From: Pseudoips prasinana
Taxonomy: Eukaryota; Arthropoda; Insecta; Lepidoptera; Nolidae
Assembly (NCBI GenBank): GCA_951640165.1
Contig: OX621242.1
Coordinates: 17,601,501 to 17,665,500 of the forward strand
DNA length: 64,000 bases
Direction of reading: 5' to 3'
This document shows positions 44,889 to 55,113 of this stretch, in pieces. Both the position numbers and the translations under genes were made by a program. Position 1 is the first letter of the stretch; each line of letters starts with the position of its first letter. Below the pieces are notes generated by a model. It saw only the letters and a list, made by a program, of their open reading frames with translations. It did no database searches and was not told where the DNA came from.

Positions 44889-47804
44889 TTATAGATAAAA
44901 AACCGCTTTCAAGTCACCATCTGCCGGTAAGGTGCCCAAAAAGCTAGCGACGTTACCTCTTTGGATCGCAAGGCTTATGCGTTGGCCGAGGTACGTGCCA
45001 GCTCTTTGATCACCAGAGTGCTCTATAAGTCGTTTGGACAACTCCTTGACAAAGGACCGTGCTTCTGGGCCCCAGGGACCCATTGTTTCGACCCCAAACG
45101 GAATAAATATATAGCCATCACCTATGGCAGCATATTTACTCCGTTTCGAGTTCTCAGCAGCCTCCGCTACAGCACCGCCTGAACGCGAACTTACTTGAAG
45201 GTGAGAGGGAGCCAGTGTATCCACACAAGTTGCGTCCCATACCAGAGGTCTCCCACGGCTCCAAGGGATCAACGTCATACCATCGGGTCTCTTGCCATCG
45301 TCACGAGAGATACCGTTAGGCTCTAAAAGAGCCGGCACGTGAATGGTGGCAAGCGCCCGACGAATGACGTCATTAATGGCAGCGTGGCGTGAAAGCCTCC
45401 CTGCACTGCGGCGGCAAGATAGCCCATGGTGACCTAAACGGTCTACCTCAACCCCGCAGTGACAATTATGGGGCTCTGTCCTGGAGATGCCCAGACGAAG
45501 ACCTACAGCGACTGAGAAAGCCGTATTATCTAAAAGGGTTCCTATACTGGTCGAAGGAATTGCCTGCAGCCAGTACCCTGACTCCCGTTCGCTAGTGGCG
45601 AGGAGACGAGCCCGATCTCTAGTGCCAGGACAGGTGGTTAAAAGGGAATTTTGAACAAGTTTACATAGAGGCTCGTCCCATTGTCTCTGCGAACTGAGTG
45701 TTTTTGGACACGCCTCACTCGGACAAGCCATTGACCACGCGTCTCTGGCACCATCCATGCCTACCAACGGTGTATTAACGATAGATGGGGAAATTATCTT
45801 GCGAAATAGACCGTTAATAGCATGGACAGAAGACAAAAATGCAGGCAGAGCAACACTTGAAATTTTGCGAATGCCTAGACCTCCGAAACGTATCGGAAGA
45901 GAGGCCTGAAGCCAAGCATTTTCCGAAAGTGAACAATTTAGAATTTGGGTCAAAATGTTTTTGATAGTGTTGTCTAAAATTGTCAAAAGACTACCATGAT
46001 TCCAAAGAGGGCAACAACGAAGAACATATGTAAATTTAGGTACAAAAAGGCAAAACCGAATGATATGAAAAGCAATGTGAGAATGAATTTTAGTCAAACG
46101 TACCGAATTTTCTTCAAATTTGTTGCGTTGTTCTTCAATAAAAGTTGGGAATGAGTCTTCCAGAATCGGTGCGCCTAAGAGGCGAAGCGACTGTTTGTTT
46201 ATGATCTTTAAATTTGGAGCCATAATAGAAAATTTATCAATTATATCTTGTTTCTTATCGGCAGTGAGAGTATCTAAAAGAAACAGTTCGCATTTTGAAA
46301 AATTTAGATCTAAACCTATCGTGTGAAATCTGTCTATTAAAGTTTCCAAGTCATGTAGTACAGTACAAGCATCGCCACCTAAGGTTCCGTCATCTAAATA
46401 CCACATGTTTAATTTAGAATTTAGTGTCGAAATTATAGGGTGAATGGCAAGACTGAAAATGGCAGGTCCGAGTGGGTCACCCTGTTGACATCCAGAGCAA
46501 GAGTTCACAAGGTGAGATCTATATAATAATTTAGAGTCAAAACCATAACATTGCCACAGATAGTCGTAGGTTTCCGGTATAAAATTTTGAATTTCAGTCA
46601 AAAGAGTGGTTCTGTCAACAGAGTTAAAAGCGTTTTTAACATCCACCTTTAAGATCACCTCACCACCATTGTGCGTGATGAATGAACGAAGAGTATGCAC
46701 GGCTGCCTCACAGCCTCCCTTACTTCCAAATCCCAACTGGATGGGTTGAAATTTTTCTGTGAGATTAGTGCGGATATATTTGCAGCAGATCTTAGAAGCA
46801 ATTCTCCTATACAAGCAACCCACGGCTATAGGTCTAATACCGCCATCTCGTTTTTTAAGAGCGCATAAATTGGCGCCGTATAGGATAGGTGACATTTGTG
46901 CAAGTACTTTTCCCTGAAGCATGAAATTTATAAGTGCAGTAATGTCTTTAAGAAGGGCTCGACCGGCATCACCAGGGGCACCAAACAAGAGGTCTTTTAA
47001 ATGTTGGGGAGTAAGAGCGTCCAGACCCCCGGCGGAACCATTCTTAAAAGACATTACTGCTGCTCTGACGTTCTTTTCTGTTACCTGAAGAGCATTGACA
47101 GGGCGATGAGATGAGGAAGGTGTTGGTAAGAGAGGCTGATCCGAACGTGGATGTTTATCAATAAGGGCCGTCAAGGTTTCTGGCGTGTCAGGAGCAATGA
47201 TGTCTTTGGTAAAAAGAAGTTGTGCTGCCCCTCGTAAATCTCCATCGCTTACTTTGGATTCTATTTTACTGAATATGTTTTGTGAATGTAGAAGTCCAAT
47301 TTTAGCACCATGATGGTTTTTTGCTTGGTGATCAGATTCACTGCAATGGTATTGTTGGGTTGTACAGTTTTTTTTTATGGCTGATGTCAGAGATGTTTGA
47401 TTTCCTGAAACATGGAGAGTTTTGAAAGAAAAAGACAGCAGTTGCTCCCAGGCGAGCTCGGAATTTTCATTTAAAACTTTTTGTATTCTGTAGGATAAAT
47501 TTTGAGCTGCTATTATGCGTGCTCCTCGGGGAATACGCTTAACAACCGGTGTAGTTAATTTTAGATTCGAAAGTCTTTGCCAGAAAGGAGAGGAATCGGA
47601 CTGCGACTGCAATATAGGTAATGTAAGGTCAGGTTGGCCCAAATGCACTGAATTGGTAGGAGATTTATGAGTCTTACCAATATGCACATTTAGGCCATGC
47701 TGACCCTTAAAAAAGCGCGCCTGAGAGCAATGTGGGCATTGAATTAGCCCGACATCATTACTGTTCCTATGACCACTATAGGACAGACCCGCAGATTGCG
47801 ACAT
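44889..47804 (-). CDS. Single ORF of an R2-like (RLE-class) LINE: zinc finger, RT, endonuclease
   Basis: A 971-codon uninterrupted frame. Residues 23-46 form a C2H2 finger (CPHC ... H-x4-H), likely for target DNA binding. The RT spans about 240-540: GSAGGLDALTPQHLKDLL, KKRDGGIRPIAVG, VDVKNAFNSVDR (first Asp), SGCQQGDPLGPAIF and WYLDDGTLGG (catalytic DD, about residue 469). Around 780-797 is a C-x-C ... H ... C knuckle (CHCGVEVDRLGHHGLSC). It is followed by a PD-(D/E)xK-like endonuclease with RPDG (about 838) and WDATCVDT (about 856), then a conserved-looking end PFGVETMGPWGPEA and QRISLAIQRGN. This order is that of early-branching LINEs (R2, R4, CRE, NeSL, Hero). The element would nick DNA and copy its RNA there. 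A relic with the same end lies at 39468. Clade not assigned. Confidence 0.85.
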   Translation of the reverse strand: MSQSAGLSYSGHRNSNDVGLIQCPHCSQARFFKGQHGLNVHIGKTHKSPTNSVHLGQPDLTLPILQSQSDSSPFWQRLSNLKLTTPVVKRIPRGARIIAAQNLSYRIQKVLNENSELAWEQLLSFSFKTLHVSGNQTSLTSAIKKNCTTQQYHCSESDHQAKNHHGAKIGLLHSQNIFSKIESKVSDGDLRGAAQLLFTKDIIAPDTPETLTALIDKHPRSDQPLLPTPSSSHRPVNALQVTEKNVRAAVMSFKNGSAGGLDALTPQHLKDLLFGAPGDAGRALLKDITALINFMLQGKVLAQMSPILYGANLCALKKRDGGIRPIAVGCLYRRIASKICCKYIRTNLTEKFQPIQLGFGSKGGCEAAVHTLRSFITHNGGEVILKVDVKNAFNSVDRTTLLTEIQNFIPETYDYLWQCYGFDSKLLYRSHLVNSCSGCQQGDPLGPAIFSLAIHPIISTLNSKLNMWYLDDGTLGGDACTVLHDLETLIDRFHTIGLDLNFSKCELFLLDTLTADKKQDIIDKFSIMAPNLKIINKQSLRLLGAPILEDSFPTFIEEQRNKFEENSVRLTKIHSHIAFHIIRFCLFVPKFTYVLRCCPLWNHGSLLTILDNTIKNILTQILNCSLSENAWLQASLPIRFGGLGIRKISSVALPAFLSSVHAINGLFRKIISPSIVNTPLVGMDGARDAWSMACPSEACPKTLSSQRQWDEPLCKLVQNSLLTTCPGTRDRARLLATSERESGYWLQAIPSTSIGTLLDNTAFSVAVGLRLGISRTEPHNCHCGVEVDRLGHHGLSCRRSAGRLSRHAAINDVIRRALATIHVPALLEPNGISRDDGKRPDGMTLIPWSRGRPLVWDATCVDTLAPSHLQVSSRSGGAVAEAAENSKRSKYAAIGDGYIFIPFGVETMGPWGPEARSFVKELSKRLIEHSGDQRAGTYLGQRISLAIQRGNVASFLGTLPADGDLKAVFYL

Positions 47805-48235
47805 ATATATACGAGTAACTAAACTAGTTTTAAAAAGTACATTATAGAAAATAAATTAAAAAGTCTTTTTGGCACACTGTTGTCAACTGTGCTGCGCAAA
47901 CTGCACGGAGGATAATTATTTTTTTGGGAGCTCTGCGCAGACATGTAATTTGATTGGTAGCCTGGATCTTGAGGCGTAAGTGGAGCCAATTGCGCGGCAG
48001 TGCAGCAGTGGACAGTGGATGTAGCTCTTCGCAACCGCATGTTACACTGTTGCCCAGCAACAGATCACGCTTGTCATTTAGAATTCAAATGGTGTTTACT
48101 GAGCTTATTTAGGTATTATTTGGGCACCACGACGGTCACTGCAGCCGCCAACACGCGTACAGGCACCGCAGGGCCAGGGATTTCCAAAGATCAGCTGCTT
48201 TCAGTCGCTGCCACACCCAATAAATAAAATAATAA
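47805..48235 (-). promoter_or_regulatory. Probable 5' leader of the RLE-class LINE
   Basis: Read on the minus strand this precedes the ATG at 47802-47804. 47880-48230 is GC-richer than either flank. No ORF extends into it. LINEs of this class often start with a self-cleaving ribozyme, but I could not fold one convincingly by eye. Confidence 0.35.
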
Positions 48236-48692
48236 TATTAAAACCGGAGTGAAAATATGACGTGTGTCATCAGGTTTTTTTTTTTTTCATATTAAAATTT
48301 AACATGAACGGAATGTCTCCACTTTATACGTCAGTAAAAATATCAATAGACAAATTCCTCGATACAATTCCATTTTTTAGGAGCAAAATCAAAAATAAAA
48401 ATGGTATATTAGCGTTTAGGCTAGATTGTAATATAATAGAGTACTGAATTTAAAATTATAGAACGATATGAATTAATTATAATTATAATGTCCTGGGACA
48501 TTATTTACACACGGCCATCTCATCCCAAACTAAGCAGAGCCTGTACTATAATAATTATTATTATTTATTTATTTCCACCACATCAACTATACTAACATCG
48601 TGTGCTTAAAAATAGAGTACGTATAACATGCTGGTACAATAATAATATGAAAGTACATTACGATGCTAGGTCACATAGATTTGTGTGGTGAC
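48236..48692. other. AT-rich DNA with a SINE scrap
   Basis: 48510-48545 (CATCTCATCCCAAACTAAGC) is the reversed 3' end of SINE family B. Otherwise nothing recognised. Confidence 0.45.
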
Positions 48693-48826
48693 TGAAATGA
48701 AATGAAATAATGAAATTTATTCAGCACTTGGGTATTTACATACACTTGTACTTGTCAATCTCACAATGTATTACATAAACACAGTTTAAAAACAGTAATT
48801 AAAGCAACAAAATATTTTGAATTTGT
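48693..48826 (-). repeat. Unclassified retroposon 3' end (family K)
   Basis: Reversed relative of 2783-2938: AATGAAATTTATTCAGCACT, TGGGTATTTACATACACTTG, CAATCTCACAATGTATTACA. Its far end is duplicated in opposite orientation, making the hairpin below. Confidence 0.6.
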
Positions 48827-48877
48827 CCCGCACGGACGGACTAATTCAAAATATTTTGTTGCTTTAATTACTGTTTT
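48789..48877. repeat. Perfect 35-bp inverted repeat, 19-nt spacer
   Basis: Arms 48789-48823 and 48843-48877 are exact complements (AAAACAGTAATTAAAGCAAC at the left start). The spacer includes GTCCCGCACGGACGGACT. One arm belongs to the family K copy, the other is its inverted duplicate. Confidence 0.92.
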
Positions 48878-48989
48878 GTCACATATATTTTTAATATCCT
48901 TAAATAAATAATAAATAGCAAGTTACTAAGCTATTATTGTTACATTTAGCAATTGTATACTAAAATTAAAGAATTGAAAACAACTAGCA

Positions 48990-49780
48990 GTTGGCTAGCG
49001 CAAAAGGCTCTCAACCAGTAGCTTAATTTAAGCGACTAATACCTGAGGGCACCCTTATGGGGTTCGGGCCACAGCTCAGGCGGCAGCTGAAGTAAAAGAT
49101 GGAATTCGAAATGGGGGTCAGATCACTTGCACGGGATTAACGATCACGTGTTAAGGGGGCAACGCGTCTACCCTAGCTAGCATGCGGCTTTCTCTAGCTA
49201 CCTAGGTGGACAACCCGGAGAAGAAAGCCACAAAGAAACTCCGGGCTTGCTTTTTTTATCTTCTTTTGCTTTTTGTTTTCGATTTTTTTTTATATCTTTT
49301 TTTTATCATTGTTTTTTGTTTTTACATTGTGATTGGCTGTTATGTGGGTTAATGCACGCACAGAACCGATGACATCTAGTTAATCAAAATAATTGTGAGG
49401 TAATAAACAATAACATTCCATTTCACTCAAGCAATTAAAATAACCTCTTGCAAGATAAACAAACGGTGGGTGCTACCGCGCACATTTACAAAATGAACAA
49501 GTCACACGAAGTCGACTTGGCGACGCCTGTATGAGAAAAAAAAATGAGTACCCCAGCAGCAGTTCGACCAGTTACTGCAAGCAGCACCCGTTCACGAGTA
49601 CGACGTGAGGGCCAGCCATCGCCTCCCTCGCCATATTAGAGGGAAGGAAACGACCCGCCACAACGCTTATTCTACTGCTTATGCTACGACTAGCATCTTC
49701 GCTAAGTTATTTTTAAAATAACTTGTAACAAAGATGCTAGACCCAAACTCCCTGAAGAGCACACTGACATCGGTAGCTAA
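48990..49780 (+). other. Less AT-rich unit, possibly the 5' part of a LINE
   Basis: 48990-49250 is clearly less AT-rich than the flanks (GGGTTCGGGCCACAGCTCAG, GGCAACGCGTCTACCCTAGC) and ends in a hairpin CCCGGAG / CTCCGGG (near 49217-49248) before long T-rich runs. 49494-49640 holds two short start-to-stop frames, including STPAAVRPVTASSTRSRV, a Ser/Thr/Pro/Arg-rich start reminiscent of LINE ORF1 proteins. Stops break it quickly. Identity is a guess. Confidence 0.3.
49690..49740. repeat. Inverted repeat with two bulges
   Basis: CTAGCATCTT and AAGTTATTTT pair with AAAATAACTT and AAGATGCTAG around a single short centre. Confidence 0.75.
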
Positions 49781-49784
49781 TAGT

Positions 49785-50260
49785 AATTTTAACATGGTGT
49801 GCATATATTACTACGGAAACCAGATAAATGATATATTACATAATATACTACTTATTTTTTTTAAATACATACTTACATAGATAATTACACCCAGACTCAG
49901 GACAAACAGGCATGTTCATGCACACAAATATCTGTTCTGGGCCTCTACCGGCTAAGTCACCGAACATCGATTCCTTAAATGGCGTTCAAATAAATAAAGG
50001 TTAAAAATGACTTAATCCCTCGTTAAATCGGCTTCAACGTTGACAATGGATTCCGGACCATTTATGACGTCACATGTGCTCATGGAAGCCGATAAAAAAA
50101 TTTATTCAGTCATTTCTAACCTTTATTTATATGAACGCCATTTAAGAAATCGATGTTCGGCAACTTAGCCGGTAGAGCCCCTGTGTGGCAATCGAACCCA
50201 CGACCTGCGGGGTTAAAGGCATGTATTTACCGATCACGCCAACAACACAAACCAATATTA
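49785..50260 (-). repeat. SINE family B interrupted by a fold-back element
   Basis: 49790-49938 carries the SINE 3' part (CTACTTATTTTTTTTAAATA, CACCCAGACTCAGGACAAAC, AAATATCTGTTCTGG) and 50182-50260 the head region (GGCAATCGAACCCACGACCT, CCGATCACGCCAACAACAC), both reversed. Confidence 0.7.
49939..50181. mobile_element. 243-bp fold-back MITE inside a SINE
   Basis: Inverted repeats of about 73 bp: GCCTCTACCGGCTAAGTCAC at the left and the complement ending TTAGCCGGTAGAGCCCC at the right, with a handful of mismatches. No coding capacity. Exact tips and target duplication could not be fixed. Confidence 0.7.
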
Positions 50261-50771
50261 TCATATATATTCAGTTGAGAAGCTAGTCTACTGTTTGTTG
50301 TCTGTGTTTCGTGACGTCTCGTTTTTTTATTACCTTCTTTATTATAAACTTGCATATAAAAGAAGAAGTTAATTGTATATTCAATAAGATGTTTAAATCT
50401 TAAGACACTACACAAAAAAAGGTTAATACACATTTTCACCAGTTTACAATTTACGAAGCTCTTTATATATTCTAAAACAACACAAGACTAGGTTAGCGAG
50501 CAAACATTTGGCTAGGGCTAATAGTGATTGTTCAGGTCAAGTTGTAGGTTTGTTGTCACTAAACTAGAGGGGACCAATTTGGCCTCCGAGTATATTATGG
50601 TATTGAATGTTTTTGACAAACTCTAAAAGTTCCAACGGTGTCAAACAATGTGTGCTGAACGAATTTGAAAAAAGGACCAACTTTAATATTTTACAGCTGT
50701 TGTTCGACTAGGTACTAGTTATTACGACATCTTGAACGTATTTTAAAATGGGGTCACAGAATTATTTTATA
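50261..50771. other. AT-rich DNA
   Basis: No feature recognised. Confidence 0.4.
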
Positions 50772-50960
50772 CTAGCTGTGCCCCGCGGTCTAACCCGCGT
50801 TAAACTGTATAAACTATAGCCTATGTGTTAATCCAAGGTGTCAGCTACCTCTATACCAAATTTTATTAATATCGCTCCAGCTGTTTAGACGTGAAGAAGT
50901 AACAAACATACACACTCACGCAGTCAAACACAACTTCGGCCTTTATAATATTAGTGTGAT
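50772..50960 (+). repeat. Repeat family I, near full length
   Basis: CTAGCTGTGCCCCGCGGTCT, TAGCCTATGTGTTAATCCAA, ATATCGCTCCAGCTGTTTAG and the end CCTTTATAATATTAGTGTGA. A very common lepidopteran unit; LINE 3' region or Helitron-like origin are both possible. Confidence 0.7.
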
Positions 50961-51011
50961 TGCTATTTTTTTAAACGGTTTTAATCTGCATCATAATATT
51001 TATAATTGTTG

Positions 51012-51255
51012 ACGTAGTTGGTAAATACTTGCTTTTCACGCCGCAGGTCCCGGGTTCGATGCCCATCTAGGACTGATATTTATGTGCATAAAACATGTCT
51101 GTTTATCCTGAGTCTGGATGTAATTATCTATATAAGTATGTATTTATAAAAGAAAAGTAATATTATGTAGTATATCAGTTATTAAGTTTTCATAGTACAA
51201 GCTCTTCTTAGTTTGGGATCATATGGCTGTGTGTGATCAATGACCTAGGATATTC
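51012..51255 (+). repeat. tRNA-derived SINE, family B
   Basis: GTAGTTGGTAAATACTTGCT head, CCGGGTTCGATGCCC B-box, CCTGAGTCTGGATGTAATTA, and CTTAGTTTGGGATCATATGG near the 3' end. Most complete plus-strand copy. Confidence 0.8.
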
Positions 51256-51870
51256 TGCTTATTAAAATTTTATTATTTAAATAATATAAACAGTTGTAAA
51301 CATGAACTAGGATATAATTACCTTAGTACTGAGGTCTTAAGATAAAATCGTGATGATGATGTGAATTACGATTGAACCCGCAGCCCGACAGACTAACAAG
51401 GCAATTACAACTAGCTTTAATCTCTTATTATTTTTTCGCCTATTAATTTATCTCTTATTATTTAAATTAGATTTTATTCTTGATCACTAAAATATGGTTA
51501 AGATATTCGAATGTTGAAAGGCGTTATCCTTGAGGGATCCATTTAATAAAGGTTGGGTTAAATGAAAACAAATGCGACAGTTCAACATAAGTAAGGTTAT
51601 CTACCGTTAGGTTAATACCGTGCCCGGAATGAAAATATCCGCCGTTTTATGCCTTATCGTCTAATTTGTTGTTGGGTTTTAAAGGATAAGATGAATATTC
51701 TAATATTGATTAATGTGCTGGAATAAATCGCAATTAATGAAACAACAAATATTTTAGTAGCAAATTCTATGTAAACCTTTTTTACAGTAATTTTGGCTAG
51801 ATGTAGTGTACTTTTGTTTTAACACAAACATTTAATTCTGAAATGGTGTATACATAGAAAATATTCATTA
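51256..51870. other. AT-rich DNA
   Basis: No feature recognised. Confidence 0.4.
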
Positions 51871-51871
51871 G

Positions 51872-51872
<1 letters not shown>

Positions 51873-51946
<74 letters not shown>
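51873..51946. repeat. (TA)n microsatellite
   Basis: About 36 uninterrupted TA dinucleotides. Confidence 0.97.
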
Positions 51947-51948
<2 letters not shown>

Positions 51949-54030
51949 AATTTTCACGTTCAGGGTTCAAAGGGTCAGGGCCCAACATCAGTAAAGGTCA
52001 TTGGTGGCTTTTGTAGTTTGTGTTTGAGATTAATAATAGAAAAAAATAAAAAGGATAGCTGATGAAAAGGACGTAGAAAATTCTTAATGCAAAATTAACA
52101 TTATATGATACAAAAATTAAATTCCTGTTAGAAAAGAAACAGATAGCTGAAGAAAAGAACAGAAGAACTAAATAATCTGGAAAGTCAGTGAAGGTTCTAG
52201 AAACTAAAAATTATTTTCGAAATTAATGAAAGGGAAGACGGGCGGTGTTAGTTTGAGCAAAGTCGAAGGCAAACCAATAAAAAGAAGTAAAAGTGAAAAT
52301 AATAAGGACAAATGAGAAGTGTTCTGTGATCGTCGCAGTGTCTTTGTAAGCCAGGAGATCCAGGAGATACCTTTCACGCAGTGCATGTAGCCGGGGCCTA
52401 AGCACAATATGTAAAGTGTATTCCGTGATCTTAGTGTAGTACCAACTATCACTGTAGACGTCAATAAAGGCCAAAAAGTATATACGTGAAGTAGGTATAT
52501 TAATTTAATTAAAGTTTAGATTTTACAATACCCGGTATGGCAGCTACCTTAACAATGTATCGGAAGCCCTAGTAGTCAAGAACAAGGTACTTAGGTCCAG
52601 AGAAAGCCCCGAATAAGCTACTTGCAACTTATCTATTGACCAAAGACATCGTTTGCGTTTCATAATCCATAAATAGTACTGGCAAATAAACTGCAAAGTA
52701 AACTATTGACCAGATCGAGCATCAGATAACAAAGTTAATAAGTTATCTGTCATTCGATGCTTATTTCGGTGGTGTTTATTGTTAGACTTGTGTTTTATTG
52801 CGAATAATTTAATAAAATGGTAATATTATATGGATACTATTGAAGACGAAATTGATGAATTATTTGATCGTGAAACGGAACCGCGCATAAATCCGACACT
52901 GCTAAGAAAATCACCACCGAAAAACAGCAACAAACAAAATGCATTTGTTGATATTAACATTTGACGTTTATTTATTTGACTTTCGTACGTTTAATTTCAC
53001 GCAAAAAAAAATCAATTTATGTATGCATTTTTATTTGATAAAATAATAGTTAGAAGATTAGTTTGAAAATATTTATGCAAACTTGAAAATGCTGACCTTA
53101 AAAAAAATTGTAAAAAGATATTTTTAGGGGTGTTTATCATAAGAAATGTATTTATAGATTGTCTGTTACGTAAGACGGAACGACAAAATGCGACGTTGCC
53201 AAACCTACTAAAAAGTAACTACCGAATTGCTATCTAGCAAATAAATTTACCGGGAAGGTGATGGTGAAACGCAATGTATTTTATCCAGAACTTATTCTGT
53301 CAGTTTATTTATTTGTTAGTTAGCTATCCGACACTTTATTCGTACATTGTGAAACATACCCTTAGAAAACTATTTTTCCCGAAGGGATTCATTGGACTCG
53401 ATTTTGTTTTCAACTAAAATACCTATTATATTAACCCTTCACCTACTTAGCAATCATAATCCTGAGCATACTATTGTATGAATTATAATTATTACTATTA
53501 AATAAAGAAATTGGTAGGTAATTCTAAAAATATAAGTAGATTTATATAATAAATTACTATGAACATGATTTTATAAATTATTATAAATAAAATGACAGTC
53601 TAGTGACACTTCTAATCAATCTACCAAGGGGTTTTGTCATTTATACATTCGGTGAACTAGATATGCGTTTTTTACCGAACATTTTATTTATCTTGGATTT
53701 AAATTTGTGCAGAGGCATTAGAAGTATATGCGGTGGTATTTTATTATACAAATAAAAGGCCTTACCAAATAACAGCATGACGTTAGTTATAGGTGGTATG
53801 AAAATTGATAACTATGTTCAAGTTGTATATTAAGAAGTATAACTTCTAACGCGTGTACATAAGTACACACAAGTTTTTTTTTTCTGGTGTTTAATCTAAG
53901 AACTTTTTTTTTTCAAATAGGTGTAAGTTCTGGCGTACATTTAATTGTGTGTTTAAACAAATATACATATGTAATTAACACAATAGTTTTACGTGTGCCT
54001 TGCGGTCTGGTAAGGAACTAAGTAAAAGAA
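51947..54030. other. Intergenic DNA with one small open frame
   Basis: No recognised gene over 2 kb. A 44-codon frame at 52830-52964 (MDTIEDEIDELFDRETEPR...) looks protein-like but is unidentified. Imperfect similarity between GTTTGCGTTTCATAATCC (near 52650) and the complement of GGTGATGGTGAAACGCAATG (near 53265) could mark the ends of an old element. Confidence 0.3.
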
Positions 54031-54041
54031 GAAACACGAAG

Positions 54042-54103
54042 ATGATGGGATTGAATACTGAAACAACGCAGCTACCCTCGGATGTCATAGAAAGTATTAG
54101 CAA
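54042..54103 (+). CDS. Possible first exon ending at a splice donor
   Basis: Two successive ATGs start a short open stretch (MMGLNTETTQLPSDVIESIS) that runs into CAA/GTAAGTTAAG, a strong splice-donor match at 54104. There is no clear promoter and nothing downstream was recognised as exon 2. This may be chance. Confidence 0.2.
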
Positions 54104-54204
54104 GTAAGTTAAGAAGCCCGAACCCAATAGATTCGAGATAAACACACAAAAACCACGTTAAACATTATGTTACGAAAAGGTATTATATGAATTTGTTTAA
54201 TGGG

Positions 54205-54430
54205 GCACTCATAGCTGCTTTCATCGGTCCGTAAGCGATCGGCGAGGTTAAGCAACTAAGCTCACGGTCAGTCCATAGATGGGTGACCACCAAAGTTTCC
54301 GTGCTTCCGAGAGCGCGCTAAGCTATCGGTTCCGGTTGTAGTCATTAGACAACAGTCGTTAAGCCATGTCAGAGGCTTAACGGGCGGCTTGAACAACTCT
54401 GACACTAGGGTAATCACTGCCCATACGATA
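54205..54430 (+). repeat. 5S-rRNA-derived SINE (SINE3-like)
   Basis: 54225-54295 resembles the internal promoter half of 5S rRNA: GCGATCGGCGAGGTTAAGCA followed by GGTCAGTCCATAGATGGGTG and ACCACC. It continues into a body with GTGCTTCCGAGAGCGCGCTA, GCCATGTCAGAGGCTTAACG and TCTGACACTAGGGT, which I recognise from lepidopteran repeats. It is not a 5S gene: both outer thirds of 5S are absent. Confidence 0.65.
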
Positions 54431-55020
54431 AGTAAGCAATAAGTAATTTGTGCTCACTAATAGAGCTATAAATTTACTTATTTCACTTTAATCTATAACA
54501 TCACTACCAAAATGCTTTTGACGGTATTTGTAAAGGTGTCTAATTTAATTGTATCATTTTCGTATATTTTCCGAAAGAGATTTTGACGACATCCCATTTA
54601 AACAATAATTCGTAATTAACATTGAAAGCAAACAATTATCTATAAACAAATCCCTTTATTTTACGAAAGAGATACTCGAGCCCAATTAAGAAATTTAAAG
54701 TATCAACAAACAAATTTAATACGGTCTACAGCGAGATTTCTGTCTTATTTTCGGTCGAATATTATCAAATTATACTACCCTTACCTGCTACAGGTAAACA
54801 ATAAAATCAATAAGATTAAAAACCATCGGTATAATTTTAATGAGTTTCATTACGCGTTATTAGAATACGCGATTTCTATATCGATGACTATGTTAGTTAG
54901 CACAGACATATATAATGAGCATATTAACATAATCATAGGTTTTTACTAACAATCTTTTAGTCTTGGTTACTCGAATAAAGAAAAGTTCTATTCTATTGTA
55001 TCCTATATGTTGTTTTTTGT
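54431..55020. other. AT-rich DNA
   Basis: No gene; 54966-55005 is the LINE-like tail TTACTCGAATAAAGAAAAGT also seen at 27785. Confidence 0.45.
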
Positions 55021-55024
55021 GTAC

Positions 55025-55113
55025 ACACGGCTTCATACCCAGGATAAGCTGATCTCGCGTTGTATACGATTGCTATACGATGACAGGTCAGTTTATACTG
55101 GAAATTTATAGCT
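55025..55113. mobile_element. 119-bp-type MITE, copy 2, left part
   Basis: ACACGGCTTCATACCCAGGA, GATAAGCTGATCTCGCGTTG and GTTTATACTGGAAATTTATA follow copy 1 at 19253 with a small internal deletion. The match stops at TATAGCT, where the LTR retrotransposon begins, and resumes at 62755. Confidence 0.8.

Larger units (their letters stand above)
44659..48235 (-). mobile_element. Non-LTR retrotransposon with restriction-like endonuclease, apparently intact
   Basis: One long ORF (44889-47804) with zinc finger, reverse transcriptase and C-terminal endonuclease. Its 3' UTR (44669-44888) is very AT-rich and ends at a run of ten T on the plus strand (44659-44668), read as a poly(A) tail. The 5' leader (47805 to about 48230) is distinctly GC-richer, as expected of an internal promoter region. 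No target duplication was found by eye, so both outer ends are approximate. Confidence 0.75.

Noticed and set aside
45389..46326. Plus-strand open frames opposite the RLE-class ORF
   Set aside because: Mirror frames of the 971-codon minus-strand gene with no independent features.
44889..48235. R2 element in 28S rDNA
   Set aside because: Flanks are AT-rich and non-ribosomal, and the RT does not look close enough to R2 to name it so.
51873..51946. Functional (TA)n element such as an origin
   Set aside because: An ordinary microsatellite; nothing around it supports a function.
52204..52474. Overlapping minus-strand open frames
   Set aside because: Two frames over the same DNA with no domain; chance is the simplest explanation.
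54213..54300. 5S rRNA gene
   Set aside because: Only the internal promoter half resembles 5S; it continues into a known repeat body.
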